A DNA stretch of 64,000 nt from Acidipropionibacterium acidipropionici (GTDB taxonomy: Bacteria > Actinomycetota > Actinomycetes > Propionibacteriales > Propionibacteriaceae), in NCBI RefSeq assembly GCF_001441165.1, contig NZ_CP013126.1, forward strand, positions 1,021,551-1,085,550. Reading direction: 5' to 3'. The stretch's first letter is position 1. Each line of letters opens with the position of its first letter. Shown here piece by piece: positions 1-9,866 of the stretch. The translations under genes were made by a program, and so were the position numbers. The notes beneath the pieces were generated by a model. It saw only the letters and a program-made list of their open reading frames with translations. It did no database searches and was not told where the DNA came from.

Positions 1-137
1 CCGTGCTCTACTTCCCCGACCAGATGCCCATCGAGAATCAGGAGCGGCGGGTCGCGAAGCTGCGGCACTGCTACGCCCTCGGGATGGGTCAGATCAACCG
101 GGAATGGCCCCGGTGGAGAGACTTCCTGGGTATCTGA
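1..137 (+). CDS. C-terminal fragment, probable patatin-like phospholipase (partial)
   Basis: The reading frame that begins at base 3 is open from the window edge and ends at TGA 135-137, giving 44 codons. The peptide contains FPDQMPIENQERRVAKL followed by a Y-x-LG motif and ends in FLGI. From memory this pattern (P-x-x-M-x-I, then E-x-x-x-x-KL-x-x-x-Y-x-LG) is found at the C-terminus of YjjU/RssA-like patatin phospholipases. The catalytic GxSxG and DG motifs would lie outside the window, so the family call is tentative. The gene runs toward pat, which is convergent on the minus strand. Confidence 0.45.
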   Translation, partial: VLYFPDQMPIENQERRVAKLRHCYALGMGQINREWPRWRDFLGI

Positions 138-226
138 ACCCGGGAGCATCCTGCCGGACTCGACCCCGCCGAGGGGTCAGCGAGCCCTGGCGAGCGCAGC
201 GGGGTCGCCCCCCTGTTGAGGGCTCC

Positions 227-1315
227 TCAGCGAGCGCCTGCGCGAGCGAAGGGGGAGTTGCCTCCCCCTACTCGGGCAAGCGCGAAAGCCGTCAGGCAGC
301 GATCGTTCTCCTCGGGGGAGCCGATGGACAGCCGGATCCCCTCGGACTGCCAGCAGCGGGCGAAGACGCCGTGGCTGCGCAGCACCTCGTCGATCCGGGC
401 GGTGTCGTCACCGGTGGACAGCCACACGAAGTTAGCCTGGGAGTCGGTGACGGGCCATCCCTGGGAGCGCAGCTCCGCGGTGACCCGGGAGCGCTCGGCG
501 ACGATCTTGGCGACCCTCTCCTCGAGCTCGTCCTCGTGGGCCAGGGAGGCCAGTGCCGCCTTCTGCGCCAGGTCGCTCACCGCGAAGGGGGTGGCCACCC
601 GGCGCAGATCCTCGGCGATCTCGACGCTGGAGATCGAGAATCCGATCCGCAGGCCGGCCAGCCCGTAGGCCTTGGAGAAGGTCTGCAGGTTGACGACGTT
701 GGGATGACGGCGCATCATCTCCAGGCCGGAGACCGACTCGGCGTCGCGGTTGAAATGGATGTAGGCCTCATCGATCGCCACGATGACATCCTCGGGGACG
801 CGCGCCAGGAAGCGCTCCACCTCGTCGGTGTGGAGGGTGGTGCCGGTGGGGTTGTTGGGGGTGCACAGCAGGATCAGCCGGGTGCGGTCGGTGATGGCGG
901 CGGCCATGGCATCCAGGTCGTGGTGCAGGTCGGCGGTGAGCGGCACACGCACCGACGTCGCTCCCCCGACGACCGTGATGATCGGGTAGGCCTCGAAGGA
1001 CCGCCAGGCGAAGATCACCTCATCGCCCAGACCGGCGGTGGCGTGCACCAGCTGGGTGGCGACCTCCACCGATCCGGCGCCGACGGCCACCTGGTCGGTG
1101 GTGACGCCGAAGCGTTCGGCGATGGCGGTGCGGATCTCGACCGCCCCCATCGAGGGGTAGCGGTTGTAGCTGCCGAGTTCCTTCTCGATCTCGGCGACCA
1201 CCGAGGGCAGCGGCGGGTAGGGGTTCTCGTTGGAGGACAGCTTGACGGCGTCCGGGCCCTCGGCGGCGCCCTGCTTGTATGGCGGCAGTGACCTCACCAC
1301 ATCGCGACGGCTCAT
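227..1315 (-). CDS. pat: Aromatic amino acid aminotransferase (Pat / HisC family)
   Basis: A 362-residue fold-type I PLP aminotransferase that transfers amino groups between aromatic 2-oxo acids and glutamate. It has the substrate-end motif SSNENPYPPLPSV near residue 28, a GAGSVEVATQL cofactor-phosphate turn, TPNNPTG, DEAYIHF and the PLP-lysine motif TFSKAYGLAGLR. The segment GDEVIFAWRSFEAYP and the late SQANFVWL match actinobacterial Pat better than true HisC as I recall them, and no other his gene is adjacent. HisC itself remains an alternative. The start at 1315 is favoured because GAGGAGG precedes it; the frame extends further upstream but without a comparable ribosome binding site. The gene is monocistronic, with glnQ upstream on the same strand after about 300 bases of repeats. 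Confidence 0.85.
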   Translation of the reverse strand: MSRRDVVRSLPPYKQGAAEGPDAVKLSSNENPYPPLPSVVAEIEKELGSYNRYPSMGAVEIRTAIAERFGVTTDQVAVGAGSVEVATQLVHATAGLGDEVIFAWRSFEAYPIITVVGGATSVRVPLTADLHHDLDAMAAAITDRTRLILLCTPNNPTGTTLHTDEVERFLARVPEDVIVAIDEAYIHFNRDAESVSGLEMMRRHPNVVNLQTFSKAYGLAGLRIGFSISSVEIAEDLRRVATPFAVSDLAQKAALASLAHEDELEERVAKIVAERSRVTAELRSQGWPVTDSQANFVWLSTGDDTARIDEVLRSHGVFARCWQSEGIRLSIGSPEENDRCLTAFALARVGGGNSPFARAGAR

Positions 1316-1420
1316 CGTTGACGTCCTCCTCTGCTCGACCGGCAGATCTGACTGTCTCACACCCCGGCCGGAGACGGCGTCCCGGGCCGCATCGTGGGGT
1401 CGGCGGAGTCCGATACGGAT

Positions 1421-1576
1421 GAGTTCTGCCACATACCGGCCACCGAGTGGATAATCCCGTTCCCGACGCTGCCATGGCAGAACTCGTTGCAGACCGGGCG
1501 ACGCCCGAAATGAGTTCTGCCGCCACAGGGGCGGCGCCCGCACATTGCAAGTCGCGCCGATGTGGTGGCAGAACTC
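1421..1576. repeat. Four alternating inverted copies of GAGTTCTGCC
   Basis: GAGTTCTGCC occurs at 1421-1430 and 1512-1521, and its reverse complement at 1476-1485 and 1567-1576. Each inverted pair is separated by exactly 45 bases. Flanks are partly conserved too (ATGAGTTCTGCC, GGCAGAACTCAT). This occupies most of the roughly 300-base gap between glnQ (3' end) and pat (5' end), which holds no gene that I can support. It looks like a REP/BIME-type intergenic element or a pair of large hairpins at the end of the gln transcript. Confidence 0.7.
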
Positions 1577-1617
1577 ATTCCAGTCCGGGACAGATCAACC
1601 CGGCAGCCGGACGAGCC

Positions 1618-2367
1618 TCACAGCACCTTGGACAGGAAGTCCTGGGTGCGGGCCTCCTTCGGGTCGGCGAGGATCTCGCGGGGATCCCCCTCCTCCACCA
1701 CGACGCCGTCAGCCATGAACATGAGATGGTCGCTCACCTCGCGTGCGAACCCCATCTCGTGGGTGACGACGACCATCGTCATGCCCTCCCCGGCGAGTTT
1801 GCGCATCACGTCGAGCACCTCGCCCACCATCTCCGGGTCCAGGGCGGAGGTGGGCTCGTCGAAGAGCATCACGTCGGGCCGCATCGCCAGGGCCCGGGCG
1901 ATCGCCACCCGCTGCTTCTGACCGCCGGACAGCTGGGCGGGAAGCGCGTCGGCCTTGTCCTCCAGCTTCACCTGGGAGAGCAGGTCGGCGGCCCGCTCGA
2001 GGGCCTCGGCCTTGTTCATCCTCCCCAGCTGCAACGGCGCCATGGTGATGTTCTCGGTCACCGTCATGTGCGGGAAGAGGTTGAAGTGCTGGAACACCAT
2101 CCCGATCTTCTGGCGCACCTGGTTGATGTCGGTGTCCTTGTCGGTGAGGTCGTGGCCCTCGATGAGCACCTTCCCGGAGGTCACCTCCTCCAGCAGGTTG
2201 AGGCAGCGCAGGAAGGTGGACTTGCCCGATCCCGAGGGCCCGATCACCGAGACCACCTGCCCCTTGCGGATGGTGGTGTCGATGCCCTTGAGCACCTCAT
2301 TGGAGCCGAAGCTCTTGTGCAGGTCGACGGTCTGGACGATGGGCGTCTCGCCGGTATTCTCGCTCAC
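1618..2367 (-). CDS. glnQ: Polar amino acid (glutamine-type) ABC transporter ATP-binding protein
   Basis: A 249-residue cytoplasmic ABC ATPase that powers amino-acid import. Walker [10 protein letters not shown] (about residue 43), Q-loop [13 protein letters not shown], signature [15 protein letters not shown], Walker [16 protein letters not shown] and the H-loop VVTHEMGF are all intact. It starts at GTG 2365-2367, which overlaps the TGA of the upstream permease gene by four bases, so the two are translationally coupled. This is the usual PAAT-family pairing of GlnQ with a fused receptor-permease. Substrate cannot be read from the ATPase alone. Confidence 0.93.
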   Translation of the reverse strand: MSENTGETPIVQTVDLHKSFGSNEVLKGIDTTIRKGQVVSVIGPSGSGKSTFLRCLNLLEEVTSGKVLIEGHDLTDKDTDINQVRQKIGMVFQHFNLFPHMTVTENITMAPLQLGRMNKAEALERAADLLSQVKLEDKADALPAQLSGGQKQRVAIARALAMRPDVMLFDEPTSALDPEMVGEVLDVMRKLAGEGMTMVVVTHEMGFAREVSDHLMFMADGVVVEEGDPREILADPKEARTQDFLSKVL

Positions 2368-4547
2368 TTGTTGACCTTCCTATCCACGAAGTTCGACAGG
2401 GTTGTCAGGGCGTAGATGACGATGAAGTAGATGACGCCGACCATGATCCAGATCTCGAACGACCTGAAGTTCCGGGCGATGATCTGCTGGCCCTGATAGG
2501 TCAGTTCGGCGAAGCCCAGCACCGCGAGGATCGAGGTGTCCTTGAGGCTGATGACGAACTGGTTGATGAAGGACGGCGTCATGATCTTGATCGCCTGGGG
2601 CACGATCACCTTGCGCATCGACTGCAGCCAGTTGAGGCCCAGTGAGCGCGACGCCTCCATCTGTCCGGTGTCGACCGACTGGATACCGCCTCGGACGATC
2701 TCGGTCATGTAGGCGCCTGCGTTGAGGCTCAGGGTGAGGACGCCGGCGGTGAAGACGTCGATCTTCTGGCCTGTGACGGTCGGCATGCCGAAGTAGAAGA
2801 AGAAGGCCTGGACCAGCAGCGGGGTGCCGCGGAAGATCGCGACGTAGACCGATGCGATGCCCGACAGGATCCTGACTCCCGACACCTTGCAGAAGCCGAA
2901 GACGATGCCCAGCACCAGGGCGATCAGCAGGGACAGGGCGGTGGCGGCCACCGTCATGGCCAGGCCCTTCATCAGCGCCGGGAAGCTCTCCTTGAGGAGG
3001 GCGAAGAAGCCGTCGTTCTTCTCGGAGTCGGAGTCGGGAGCCTTGAGGTACTTGTCGAGCACCTGCTGGTAGGAGCCGTCGGTCTTCATGCCGCTCAGGC
3101 CTGCGTTGAAGGCGGCGAGAAGCTCGGGGTTGGCCCCCTTGAGGACGGCGAAGCCGTAGGAGGCGCCGGCCTCCTTCTCGGTGACCACCTTGAGCCCGTT
3201 GCCCTGCTTGATCCCGTAGGCCAGCACCGGGTAGTCGTCGAAGACGGCGGCCGCGTTACCGGTGTTGACCTCGGAGTACATCGTGTCGGCCTTGTCGAGG
3301 GCCTTGACGGTGTAGCCGTACTTGGAGGCGTTCTTCTGGGCGAAGGTCAGCGATTCGGTGCCGGTCTTGGCGACCACCGTCTTGCCCTTGAGGTCCTGGT
3401 AGCCCTTGATGTCGGAGCCCTTCGCGACGGCCATCTGGATGCCCGAGTCGAAATAAGGATCGGAGAAGTCGAAGACCTTCTTGCGTTCATCGGTGATCGA
3501 CATCCCGGCGATGACGCCGTCGGCCTGCTTGGACTTGACGGCCTGGAGGGCGGCGTCGAAACCCACGGACTTGATCTGGACGGTGAATCCCTGACGCTTG
3601 GCGATGGCCCTGATGAGATCCATGTCGATACCGGTCATGTCGCCCTTGGCATCCCGGTACTCGAAGGGGGCGAAGGTGGTGTCGGTGGCGATGATGAAGG
3701 TCTTGCCCTTCACCGCGGCCACCGAGGCGTCGTCGGCCGGGGCGTTGTCGCCCAGGTATTTGACGAGCAGCTTGTGGTAGGAGCCGTCGGACTTCATCTT
3801 GGCCAGGCCGGTGTTGAAGGCCTTCAGAAGGGCCGCATTGCTGCCCTTGAGGGTGGCGAAGCCGTAGGAGGCGCCGGCTTCCTTGGCAGTGACGACCTTG
3901 AGCCCGTTGCCCTGTTCGATGCCGTAGGCCAGCACCGGGTAGTCGTCGAAGACGGCGGCCGCGTTGCCGGTGTTGACCTCCGAGTACATCGTGTCGGCCT
4001 TGTCGAGGGCCTTGATCTTGAACCCGTATTTCGAGGCGATCGAGTTGGCGAAGGTCAGCGATTCGGTGCCGGTCTTCGCGACGACAGTCTTGCCCTTGAG
4101 GTCCGCGTAGGACTTGATCGAGGAGTCGGAATTCTTGATCGCCATCTGGATTCCGGAGGCGAAGTACGGGTCGGAGAAGTCGAAGGACTTCTTGCGCTCA
4201 TCGGTGATCGACATGCCGGCGATGACGCCATCGGCCTGTTTGGACTGGACGGCCTGGACAGCAGCGTCGAAGCCGACCGATTTGATGTTGACCTTGAACC
4301 CCTGGTTCTTGGCGATCGACTGGATGAGATCCATGTCGATTCCGGTCATATTGCCCTTGGAGTCGCGGTACTCGAAGGGGGCGAAGGTGGTGTCGGTGGC
4401 GATGGTGAAGGTCTTGCCCTTCACCGAGTCGTCGGCCCAGGCCTTCGTCCCCAGCGATCCGGGAGCCACGGTGAGCAGCGTCATCAGCACACCGATGAAG
4501 GCGGCGAGCCGAACGGCCCATCGCGGTCTTCGTGAGATGGAATGCAT
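2364..4547 (-). CDS. glnP: GlnP-type fusion: two substrate-binding domains plus ABC permease
   Basis: A 727-residue membrane protein: signal segment (residues 1-38, ending near KAWA), two tandem PBP2 solute-binding domains (about 44-265 and 280-500), and a HisM/GlnP-type transmembrane domain (about 520-727) with the EAA-like loop [22 protein letters not shown]. The architecture is that of Lactococcus GlnPQ, where the receptors are tethered to the permease. The two receptor domains here are nearly identical over long stretches (both contain [13 protein letters not shown], then [12 protein letters not shown] and FDFSDPYF), pointing to recent internal duplication or homogenisation. The start at 4547 has AGGAGG in front and gives a proper signal sequence; the frame is open further upstream without support. 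Likely substrates are glutamine, glutamate or asparagine. Confidence 0.9.
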   Translation of the reverse strand: MHSISRRPRWAVRLAAFIGVLMTLLTVAPGSLGTKAWADDSVKGKTFTIATDTTFAPFEYRDSKGNMTGIDMDLIQSIAKNQGFKVNIKSVGFDAAVQAVQSKQADGVIAGMSITDERKKSFDFSDPYFASGIQMAIKNSDSSIKSYADLKGKTVVAKTGTESLTFANSIASKYGFKIKALDKADTMYSEVNTGNAAAVFDDYPVLAYGIEQGNGLKVVTAKEAGASYGFATLKGSNAALLKAFNTGLAKMKSDGSYHKLLVKYLGDNAPADDASVAAVKGKTFIIATDTTFAPFEYRDAKGDMTGIDMDLIRAIAKRQGFTVQIKSVGFDAALQAVKSKQADGVIAGMSITDERKKVFDFSDPYFDSGIQMAVAKGSDIKGYQDLKGKTVVAKTGTESLTFAQKNASKYGYTVKALDKADTMYSEVNTGNAAAVFDDYPVLAYGIKQGNGLKVVTEKEAGASYGFAVLKGANPELLAAFNAGLSGMKTDGSYQQVLDKYLKAPDSDSEKNDGFFALLKESFPALMKGLAMTVAATALSLLIALVLGIVFGFCKVSGVRILSGIASVYVAIFRGTPLLVQAFFFYFGMPTVTGQKIDVFTAGVLTLSLNAGAYMTEIVRGGIQSVDTGQMEASRSLGLNWLQSMRKVIVPQAIKIMTPSFINQFVISLKDTSILAVLGFAELTYQGQQIIARNFRSFEIWIMVGVIYFIVIYALTTLSNFVDRKVNK

Positions 4548-4876
4548 GGGGCCTCCTGTGGTCGGCGGATGGATACGCGGTGACGGTACATGGAAACGGC
4601 CGCATGACGATAGATCGGGTCTCTGCTCGAGACGGGCGGCACGACACCCCACACGCACCCGCGGGCGCCGAGGGCCGGCTGCGCGGCCGTGCCGACCCGT
4701 TGCTCGACGATGAGGGACGGCGTCTGGACCGTGCGCGCCGACTGCACGGCCGATGAGCCCGAGGGAGTTGACGCCGTGGCCGCGCAGGACGACGAGAGCC
4801 CGCAGAGCGCCTGACGGCCGCCCCTCCCCGGAACTGTTCAGACCGGGGAGGGGCGGCTCGGAGGGTGAGCCACTTG
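4548..4876. other. Intergenic region between eno remnant and glnP
   Basis: About 330 bases with no gene that I can support. It must hold the glnPQ promoter, but I see no convincing -35/-10 pair. The only clear structure is the strong hairpin at 4817-4857, listed separately. Confidence 0.5.
4817..4857 (-). terminator. Hairpin terminator after the enolase remnant
   Basis: A perfect 15-bp inverted repeat (GCCGCCCCTCCCCGG and its complement) with an 11-base loop, 20 bases beyond the enolase stop codon. There is no U-run, which is common for actinobacterial terminators. Confidence 0.75.
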
Positions 4877-6210
<1,334 letters not shown>

Positions 6211-6291
6211 TTAGCAATACCGGCCCGGTCGACCACGTAGCATGGCGTGGCTGCGGAGAGCTTCACGGACACCAGCGAAAGGCGATGCGGC

Positions 6292-7353
6292 ATGCACGGT
6301 GAGTACAAGGTCCCCGGGGGCAAACTGGTCGTCGTCGACCTCGACGTCGACGACTCGGGCGCCGAGGGCAGGCTGAAGGGCGTCCAGATCTCCGGGGACT
6401 TCTTCCTCGAGCCCGACGAGGCCCTGGGCCGCATCACCGCCGCACTCGAAGGGGCTCCGGCCGAGCTGTCGGCCAATGCCCTGGCCGAACGGGTACAGGG
6501 GGCGCTGCTGCCGGGCGACGTCCCCTTCGGCATCACCCCGGAGGGGGTCGGCATCGCGGTGCGCCGGGCGCTGGGCAAGGCCGTCGACTGGGACCTCATC
6601 GACTTCGACGTCATCCACGGCCCGTCGGTGGATCCGATGATCAATGTGGCCATGGACGAGACCCTCGTCGAGGAGGTGGCCGCCGGGCGGCGCAAGCCCT
6701 TCATGCGGCTGTGGGAGTGGAACGCCCCGCAGGTGGTGATCGGCTCCTTCCAGTCCTACGAGAACGAGATCAACCAGGAGGGGGTCGAGCGCTTCGGGAT
6801 CACGGTCTCGAGGCGGGTCACCGGTGGCGGGGCCATGTTCATGGAGCCGGGCAACTGCGTCACCTATTCGCTGGTGATCCCCCAGGCCCTGGTCGACGGG
6901 CTGAGCTTCGCGCAGTCCTACCCCTTCCTCGACGAGTGGACGATGGAGGCCCTGGAGAAGGTGGGCATCAAGGCCCACTACGTGCCGCTGAACGACATCT
7001 CGTCCCAGGTCGGCAAGATCGGCGGGGCCGCGCAGAAGCGGTTCAACAACGGGTACATGGTGCACCACGTGACGATGTCTTACGACATCGACGCCGACAA
7101 GATGATGCAGGTGCTGCGCATCGGCAAGGAGAAGGTGCGCGACAAGGGGCACCGCTCCGCCGTCAAGCGCGTCGACCCGATGCGCTCGCAGACCGGGCGG
7201 CCCCGCGAGGAGATCCTCGACGTCTTCTACAACGTCTTCAAGGAGAAGTACTCCGCCACCGACGGCGTCATCACCGATCACGACCTCGATGTGGCGGCCG
7301 AGCGCTGCCGCACGAAGTTCTCCACCCCGGAGTGGACCCACCGGCTGCCCTGA
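6292..7353 (+). CDS. lplA: Lipoate-protein ligase A-like protein with permuted domain order
   Basis: A 353-residue probable lipoyl (or octanoyl) transferase or ligase acting on lipoyl domains of 2-oxoacid dehydrogenases or GcvH. Residues 1-85 (HGEYKVPGGKLVVVDLDV, then ISGDFFLEPDEAL) resemble the small accessory domain that normally follows the catalytic domain in LplA. Residues 95-353 form the BPL/LplA/LipB catalytic domain with RRVTGGGAMFMEPGNCVTYS and the active-site lysine region QVGKIGGAAQKR followed by MVHHVTMS. The accessory domain is therefore N-terminal, the reverse of E. coli LplA. ATG 6292 has GAAAGG about ten bases upstream; an in-frame start at 6247 has no support. The gene is single and divergent from the enolase remnant. 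Confidence 0.8.
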   Translation: MHGEYKVPGGKLVVVDLDVDDSGAEGRLKGVQISGDFFLEPDEALGRITAALEGAPAELSANALAERVQGALLPGDVPFGITPEGVGIAVRRALGKAVDWDLIDFDVIHGPSVDPMINVAMDETLVEEVAAGRRKPFMRLWEWNAPQVVIGSFQSYENEINQEGVERFGITVSRRVTGGGAMFMEPGNCVTYSLVIPQALVDGLSFAQSYPFLDEWTMEALEKVGIKAHYVPLNDISSQVGKIGGAAQKRFNNGYMVHHVTMSYDIDADKMMQVLRIGKEKVRDKGHRSAVKRVDPMRSQTGRPREEILDVFYNVFKEKYSATDGVITDHDLDVAAERCRTKFSTPEWTHRLP

Positions 7354-7424
7354 CGTTCGGCCGTCCGGGTCTTCCGCCCCAGCCCCACCCACACCCTTTC
7401 CCCCCGTCCGGCTATCCCCCACCT

Positions 7425-7484
7425 CGTCAGAGAGTTTTCACCTCGGCAGCGGTATTCCACTGCCGAGGTGAAAACTCTCTGACG
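7425..7484. repeat. 25-bp perfect inverted repeat (giant hairpin)
   Basis: The left arm at 7425-7449 (begins CGTCAGAGAGTTTTCACC) and right arm at 7460-7484 match perfectly over 25 bp with a 10-base loop that can itself pair GG with CC. It lies about 70 bases after lplA and can act as its terminator, but it is longer and less GC-dominated than an ordinary terminator and may be a mobile palindromic element. The surrounding gap 7354-7684 holds no gene. Confidence 0.8.
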
Positions 7485-7551
7485 ACGTCGGATGCGGGCC
7501 TGTCGCGACCGCAGCCGGACCTGACGACGACGAACCCGGGCCGACCTGACG

Positions 7552-7615
7552 TCCCCTCCGTACCGGCGCCGTCTCGTCCACGCTCCCCTCCGTACCGGCC
7601 CCGTCTCGTCCACGC
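7552..7615. repeat. Tandem 32-bp direct repeat, two copies
   Basis: Two adjacent 32-base copies at 7552-7583 and 7584-7615, each beginning TCCCCTCCGTACCGGC, differ at one base. They sit immediately upstream of the promoter of the ABC operon. Function unknown. Confidence 0.75.
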
Positions 7616-7626
7616 CCCCTCCCCCC

Positions 7627-7672
7627 TTGACACCTGACCCGGTTCCATGGTTCATTAGTGGAGTAACGAACC
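7627..7672 (+). promoter_or_regulatory. Promoter and probable YtrA-type operator
   Basis: A consensus -35 TTGACA lies at 7627-7632, with only a weak -10 around 7652-7657. From 7649 to 7672 there is a near-perfect inverted repeat, GGTTCATTA and TAACGAACC separated by six bases, covering the -10 and start region. This is the expected place for autorepression by the GntR-family regulator whose gene starts 13 bases later. Confidence 0.6.
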
Positions 7673-7684
7673 AAGGAGGTGAAC

Positions 7685-8071
7685 GTGAGCCCCACACCCG
7701 CCGACGGCCGTCCGATCTTCCTCACGCTTGCCGATCAGATCGCCGACGACATCCTCGCCGGGGTCTACCAGCCCGGCACCCATGTGCCCTCCACCAATGA
7801 GCTGTCCGTGTTCTACAAGATCAATCCCGCAACCGCGGGCAAGGCCCTCAACCGCCTCGTCGACCAGCAGGTTCTGGAGAAGCGACGCGGCCTGGGGATG
7901 TTTGTCGCCGAGGCCGGCGTCGAGCACCTCAGGGAGCAGCGCAGGGCCCAGTTCAGCGAGAACTACCTCTCCCCACTGCTGGAGGAGGCCGAACGCGTCG
8001 GCCTCTCCGCCGACGACATCATCACCCTCATCCACCGCCAGGAACCGGGGTCCCAGCGCCCCGCCATGTGA
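7685..8071 (+). CDS. GntR-family (YtrA/YhcF subfamily) transcriptional regulator
   Basis: A 128-residue DNA-binding protein. The winged helix-turn-helix is at about residues 12-78 (IADDILAGVYQPGTHVPSTN, then NPATAGKALNRLVDQQVLEK and RRGLGMFV), followed by a short helical tail instead of a large effector domain, as in the YtrA subfamily. GTG 7685 is chosen because AAGGAGGT ends six bases upstream; an in-frame GTG at 7679 would lie inside that site. The gene overlaps the upstream region of the ABC ATPase gene, so regulator, ATPase and permease form one operon, the typical arrangement for YtrA regulators that control a linked exporter or stress-response transporter. Confidence 0.88.
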   Translation: MSPTPADGRPIFLTLADQIADDILAGVYQPGTHVPSTNELSVFYKINPATAGKALNRLVDQQVLEKRRGLGMFVAEAGVEHLREQRRAQFSENYLSPLLEEAERVGLSADDIITLIHRQEPGSQRPAM

Positions 8072-8085
8072 CGGAAGGAGTCCCA

Positions 8086-9027
8086 ATGACCACCCAAGAC
8101 GGCATCTCGATCGTCGGCCTGTCGAAATCCTTCGGCCGCAACGAGGTGCTCCACGACATCGATCTCGAGCTTCCCGCCGGACGGGTCTACGGACTGCTCG
8201 GCGCCAACGGGGCCGGCAAGACCACCCTCATGTCGCTCATCTGCAACCACATCTTCCCCACCTCCGGGAAGGTGCTCATCGACGGTGAATCGCCCGTTGA
8301 GAACGCCGCCGTGCTCGAACGCATCTGCTTCATCCACGAGGATCAGCGCTGGCATGACGAGTTCACCCTCGACGTCCTCATGCGGGTGGCGCCGAGATTC
8401 TTCCCCCAGTGGTCCTCGGTGACCGCCGAGCGTCTCGCCGGAATGTTCCGGCTGCCCCGCCGGACGCGTCTGAAGAAGCTGTCCAGGGGCCAGAGATCTG
8501 CGCTGGCGATCACCATCTCGCTGGCCTCCCGGGCCCCGTACACCTTCCTCGACGAGCCCTATCTGGGGCTGGATCCGAGTGCTCGCGCCATCTTCTACAA
8601 GGAGTTGATGAACGATATCGCCGAGGCGCCGAGAACCGTCATCATGTCCACCCATCTCATCGACGAGGCCGCCTCCCTCATGGAGGACGTCATCCTCATG
8701 CGCGACGGCCGCATCGAGATGCATGCCGACGTCGACTCGATCACCACTGATGCCCACACCGTCCGCGGCCTGACCGACGACGTCAAGCAGGTGATCGCCG
8801 GCCTCGAGAGGCTGTCGACCCAGTCGATGGGACGCATCGAGTCTGCACTGGTGCGCGGCCATCTCAACGGCGACGCCCACGCCCTGGCCGACGAGCTGCA
8901 CGTGTCCATCGAGCCTGCCGGCCTCCAGGAGCTCGTCGCCGCTCTCGGCGTCCTAGACGCGGCGGACGCCACCAGCGGTTCCGGAGCCCGTGCCGCCGAA
9001 CCCGCACTGAAGGGAGTCCAGTCATGA
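8086..9027 (+). CDS. ABC transporter ATP-binding protein (YtrB-like)
   Basis: A 313-residue ABC ATPase. Walker A GANGAGKTT at about residue 44, Walker B TFLDEPYLGLDPSAR and H-loop VIMSTHLIDEAASL are present. The signature is LSRGQRSAL rather than LSGGQ, a second-position change seen in some YtrB/EcsA-like exporter ATPases. About 90 residues follow the H-loop, as expected for exporter NBDs with a C-terminal extension. ATG 8086 has GAAGGAG upstream. It overlaps the permease gene by four bases (ATGA). Substrate not identifiable; linked YtrA regulators are often induced by cell-wall antibiotics. Confidence 0.88.
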   Translation: MTTQDGISIVGLSKSFGRNEVLHDIDLELPAGRVYGLLGANGAGKTTLMSLICNHIFPTSGKVLIDGESPVENAAVLERICFIHEDQRWHDEFTLDVLMRVAPRFFPQWSSVTAERLAGMFRLPRRTRLKKLSRGQRSALAITISLASRAPYTFLDEPYLGLDPSARAIFYKELMNDIAEAPRTVIMSTHLIDEAASLMEDVILMRDGRIEMHADVDSITTDAHTVRGLTDDVKQVIAGLERLSTQSMGRIESALVRGHLNGDAHALADELHVSIEPAGLQELVAALGVLDAADATSGSGARAAEPALKGVQS

Positions 9028-9755
9028 CACGCACACCCCGAACCCTCAGATCCTTCCACCTGACCATCTTCTCGGCCATGAGCGCTCTGCTCGTGCCGCT
9101 CGTCATCCTGGTGCTCATGATCGCCGTCTCCGTGATCATCGCGCTCATCATCGGCATCAACACGGGACTGCCGCTCAGGGATGATGTCTCGATGGGGATG
9201 ACGTACAACATGGGCGCCGTCTTCTCCATCCCGGGATTCCTCATCAGCTACGGCGCCCTCACCGTCAACCGTCAGTTCGCGACCGCCATGGCCTTCGGCT
9301 CCACCCGCCGCAACTTCTGGATCGGCAGCTCGCTCGGCTTCCTGGTGATCTCCCTAGTGACCGGCGTCGGATCGGTGCTCCTGATGTGGCTGGAGAAGGC
9401 CACCGGCCACTGGTTCATCGGCGCTCGGGCCATGGACGTCTACACACTGGGCAGCGGTCGCGCCTGGCAGACCCTTCTCACCGTCACCGTGCTGTGCCTG
9501 TGCTCGCTGTACATCGGGGCCGGCTTCGGCACCGTGTTCCGGGCCTGGGGCGCGAAGGTCGCCACCGCGGTGGCGATCGGCGCGGGCCTGGTGATCGCCG
9601 GCGCCGTCGCGCTGATCGTCTGGCAGTGGGACGCCTGGGGCCCCACCCTGCTGGAGATGGGGGCGTGGACCCTCACCGTCGGCACCGGGATCGTGGGGCT
9701 GATCGCCATGGCGGCCAGCTTCATCGTCAACCGGCGCAGCGGCGTCACCGCCTAG
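9024..9755 (+). CDS. ABC transporter membrane protein, six predicted helices
   Basis: A 243-residue integral membrane protein with hydrophobic segments at about residues 20-45, 60-85, 100-125, 145-170, 175-200 and 210-235. It lacks recognisable sequence motifs, which is normal for ABC-2-like exporter permeases of YtrA-regulated operons. Translationally coupled to the ATPase gene and very probably its partner. A GC-rich hairpin follows. Confidence 0.75.
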   Translation: MTRTPRTLRSFHLTIFSAMSALLVPLVILVLMIAVSVIIALIIGINTGLPLRDDVSMGMTYNMGAVFSIPGFLISYGALTVNRQFATAMAFGSTRRNFWIGSSLGFLVISLVTGVGSVLLMWLEKATGHWFIGARAMDVYTLGSGRAWQTLLTVTVLCLCSLYIGAGFGTVFRAWGAKVATAVAIGAGLVIAGAVALIVWQWDAWGPTLLEMGAWTLTVGTGIVGLIAMAASFIVNRRSGVTA

Positions 9756-9772
9756 CCGCACCTCCACCGTCC

Positions 9773-9797
9773 GGGCCGGGTCACAGCGACCCGGCCC
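9773..9797 (+). terminator. Hairpin terminator of the YtrA/ABC operon
   Basis: Perfect 10-bp arms (GGGCCGGGTC and complement) around a five-base loop, 18 bases after the permease stop. Confidence 0.75.
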
Positions 9798-9866
9798 AGA
9801 CCTCTGTCGCGACGACGCGCTCCTCGGCGCGCGGGCCGGCCTCCTCGCGAGATCGCCCGCCCCCGG

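Noticed and set aside
104-1291. Long open frames antisense to pat (395 aa and others)
   Set aside because: Mirror of the pat coding frame in high-GC DNA; Gly/Asp/Val-rich, no ribosome binding site, no domain.
4532-4756. Plus-strand 74-aa frame upstream of glnP
   Set aside because: Antisense to the glnP leader, no ribosome binding site, composition typical of a shadow frame.
9354-9767. Minus-strand 137-aa frame inside the ABC permease
   Set aside because: Complement of a clear membrane-protein gene.
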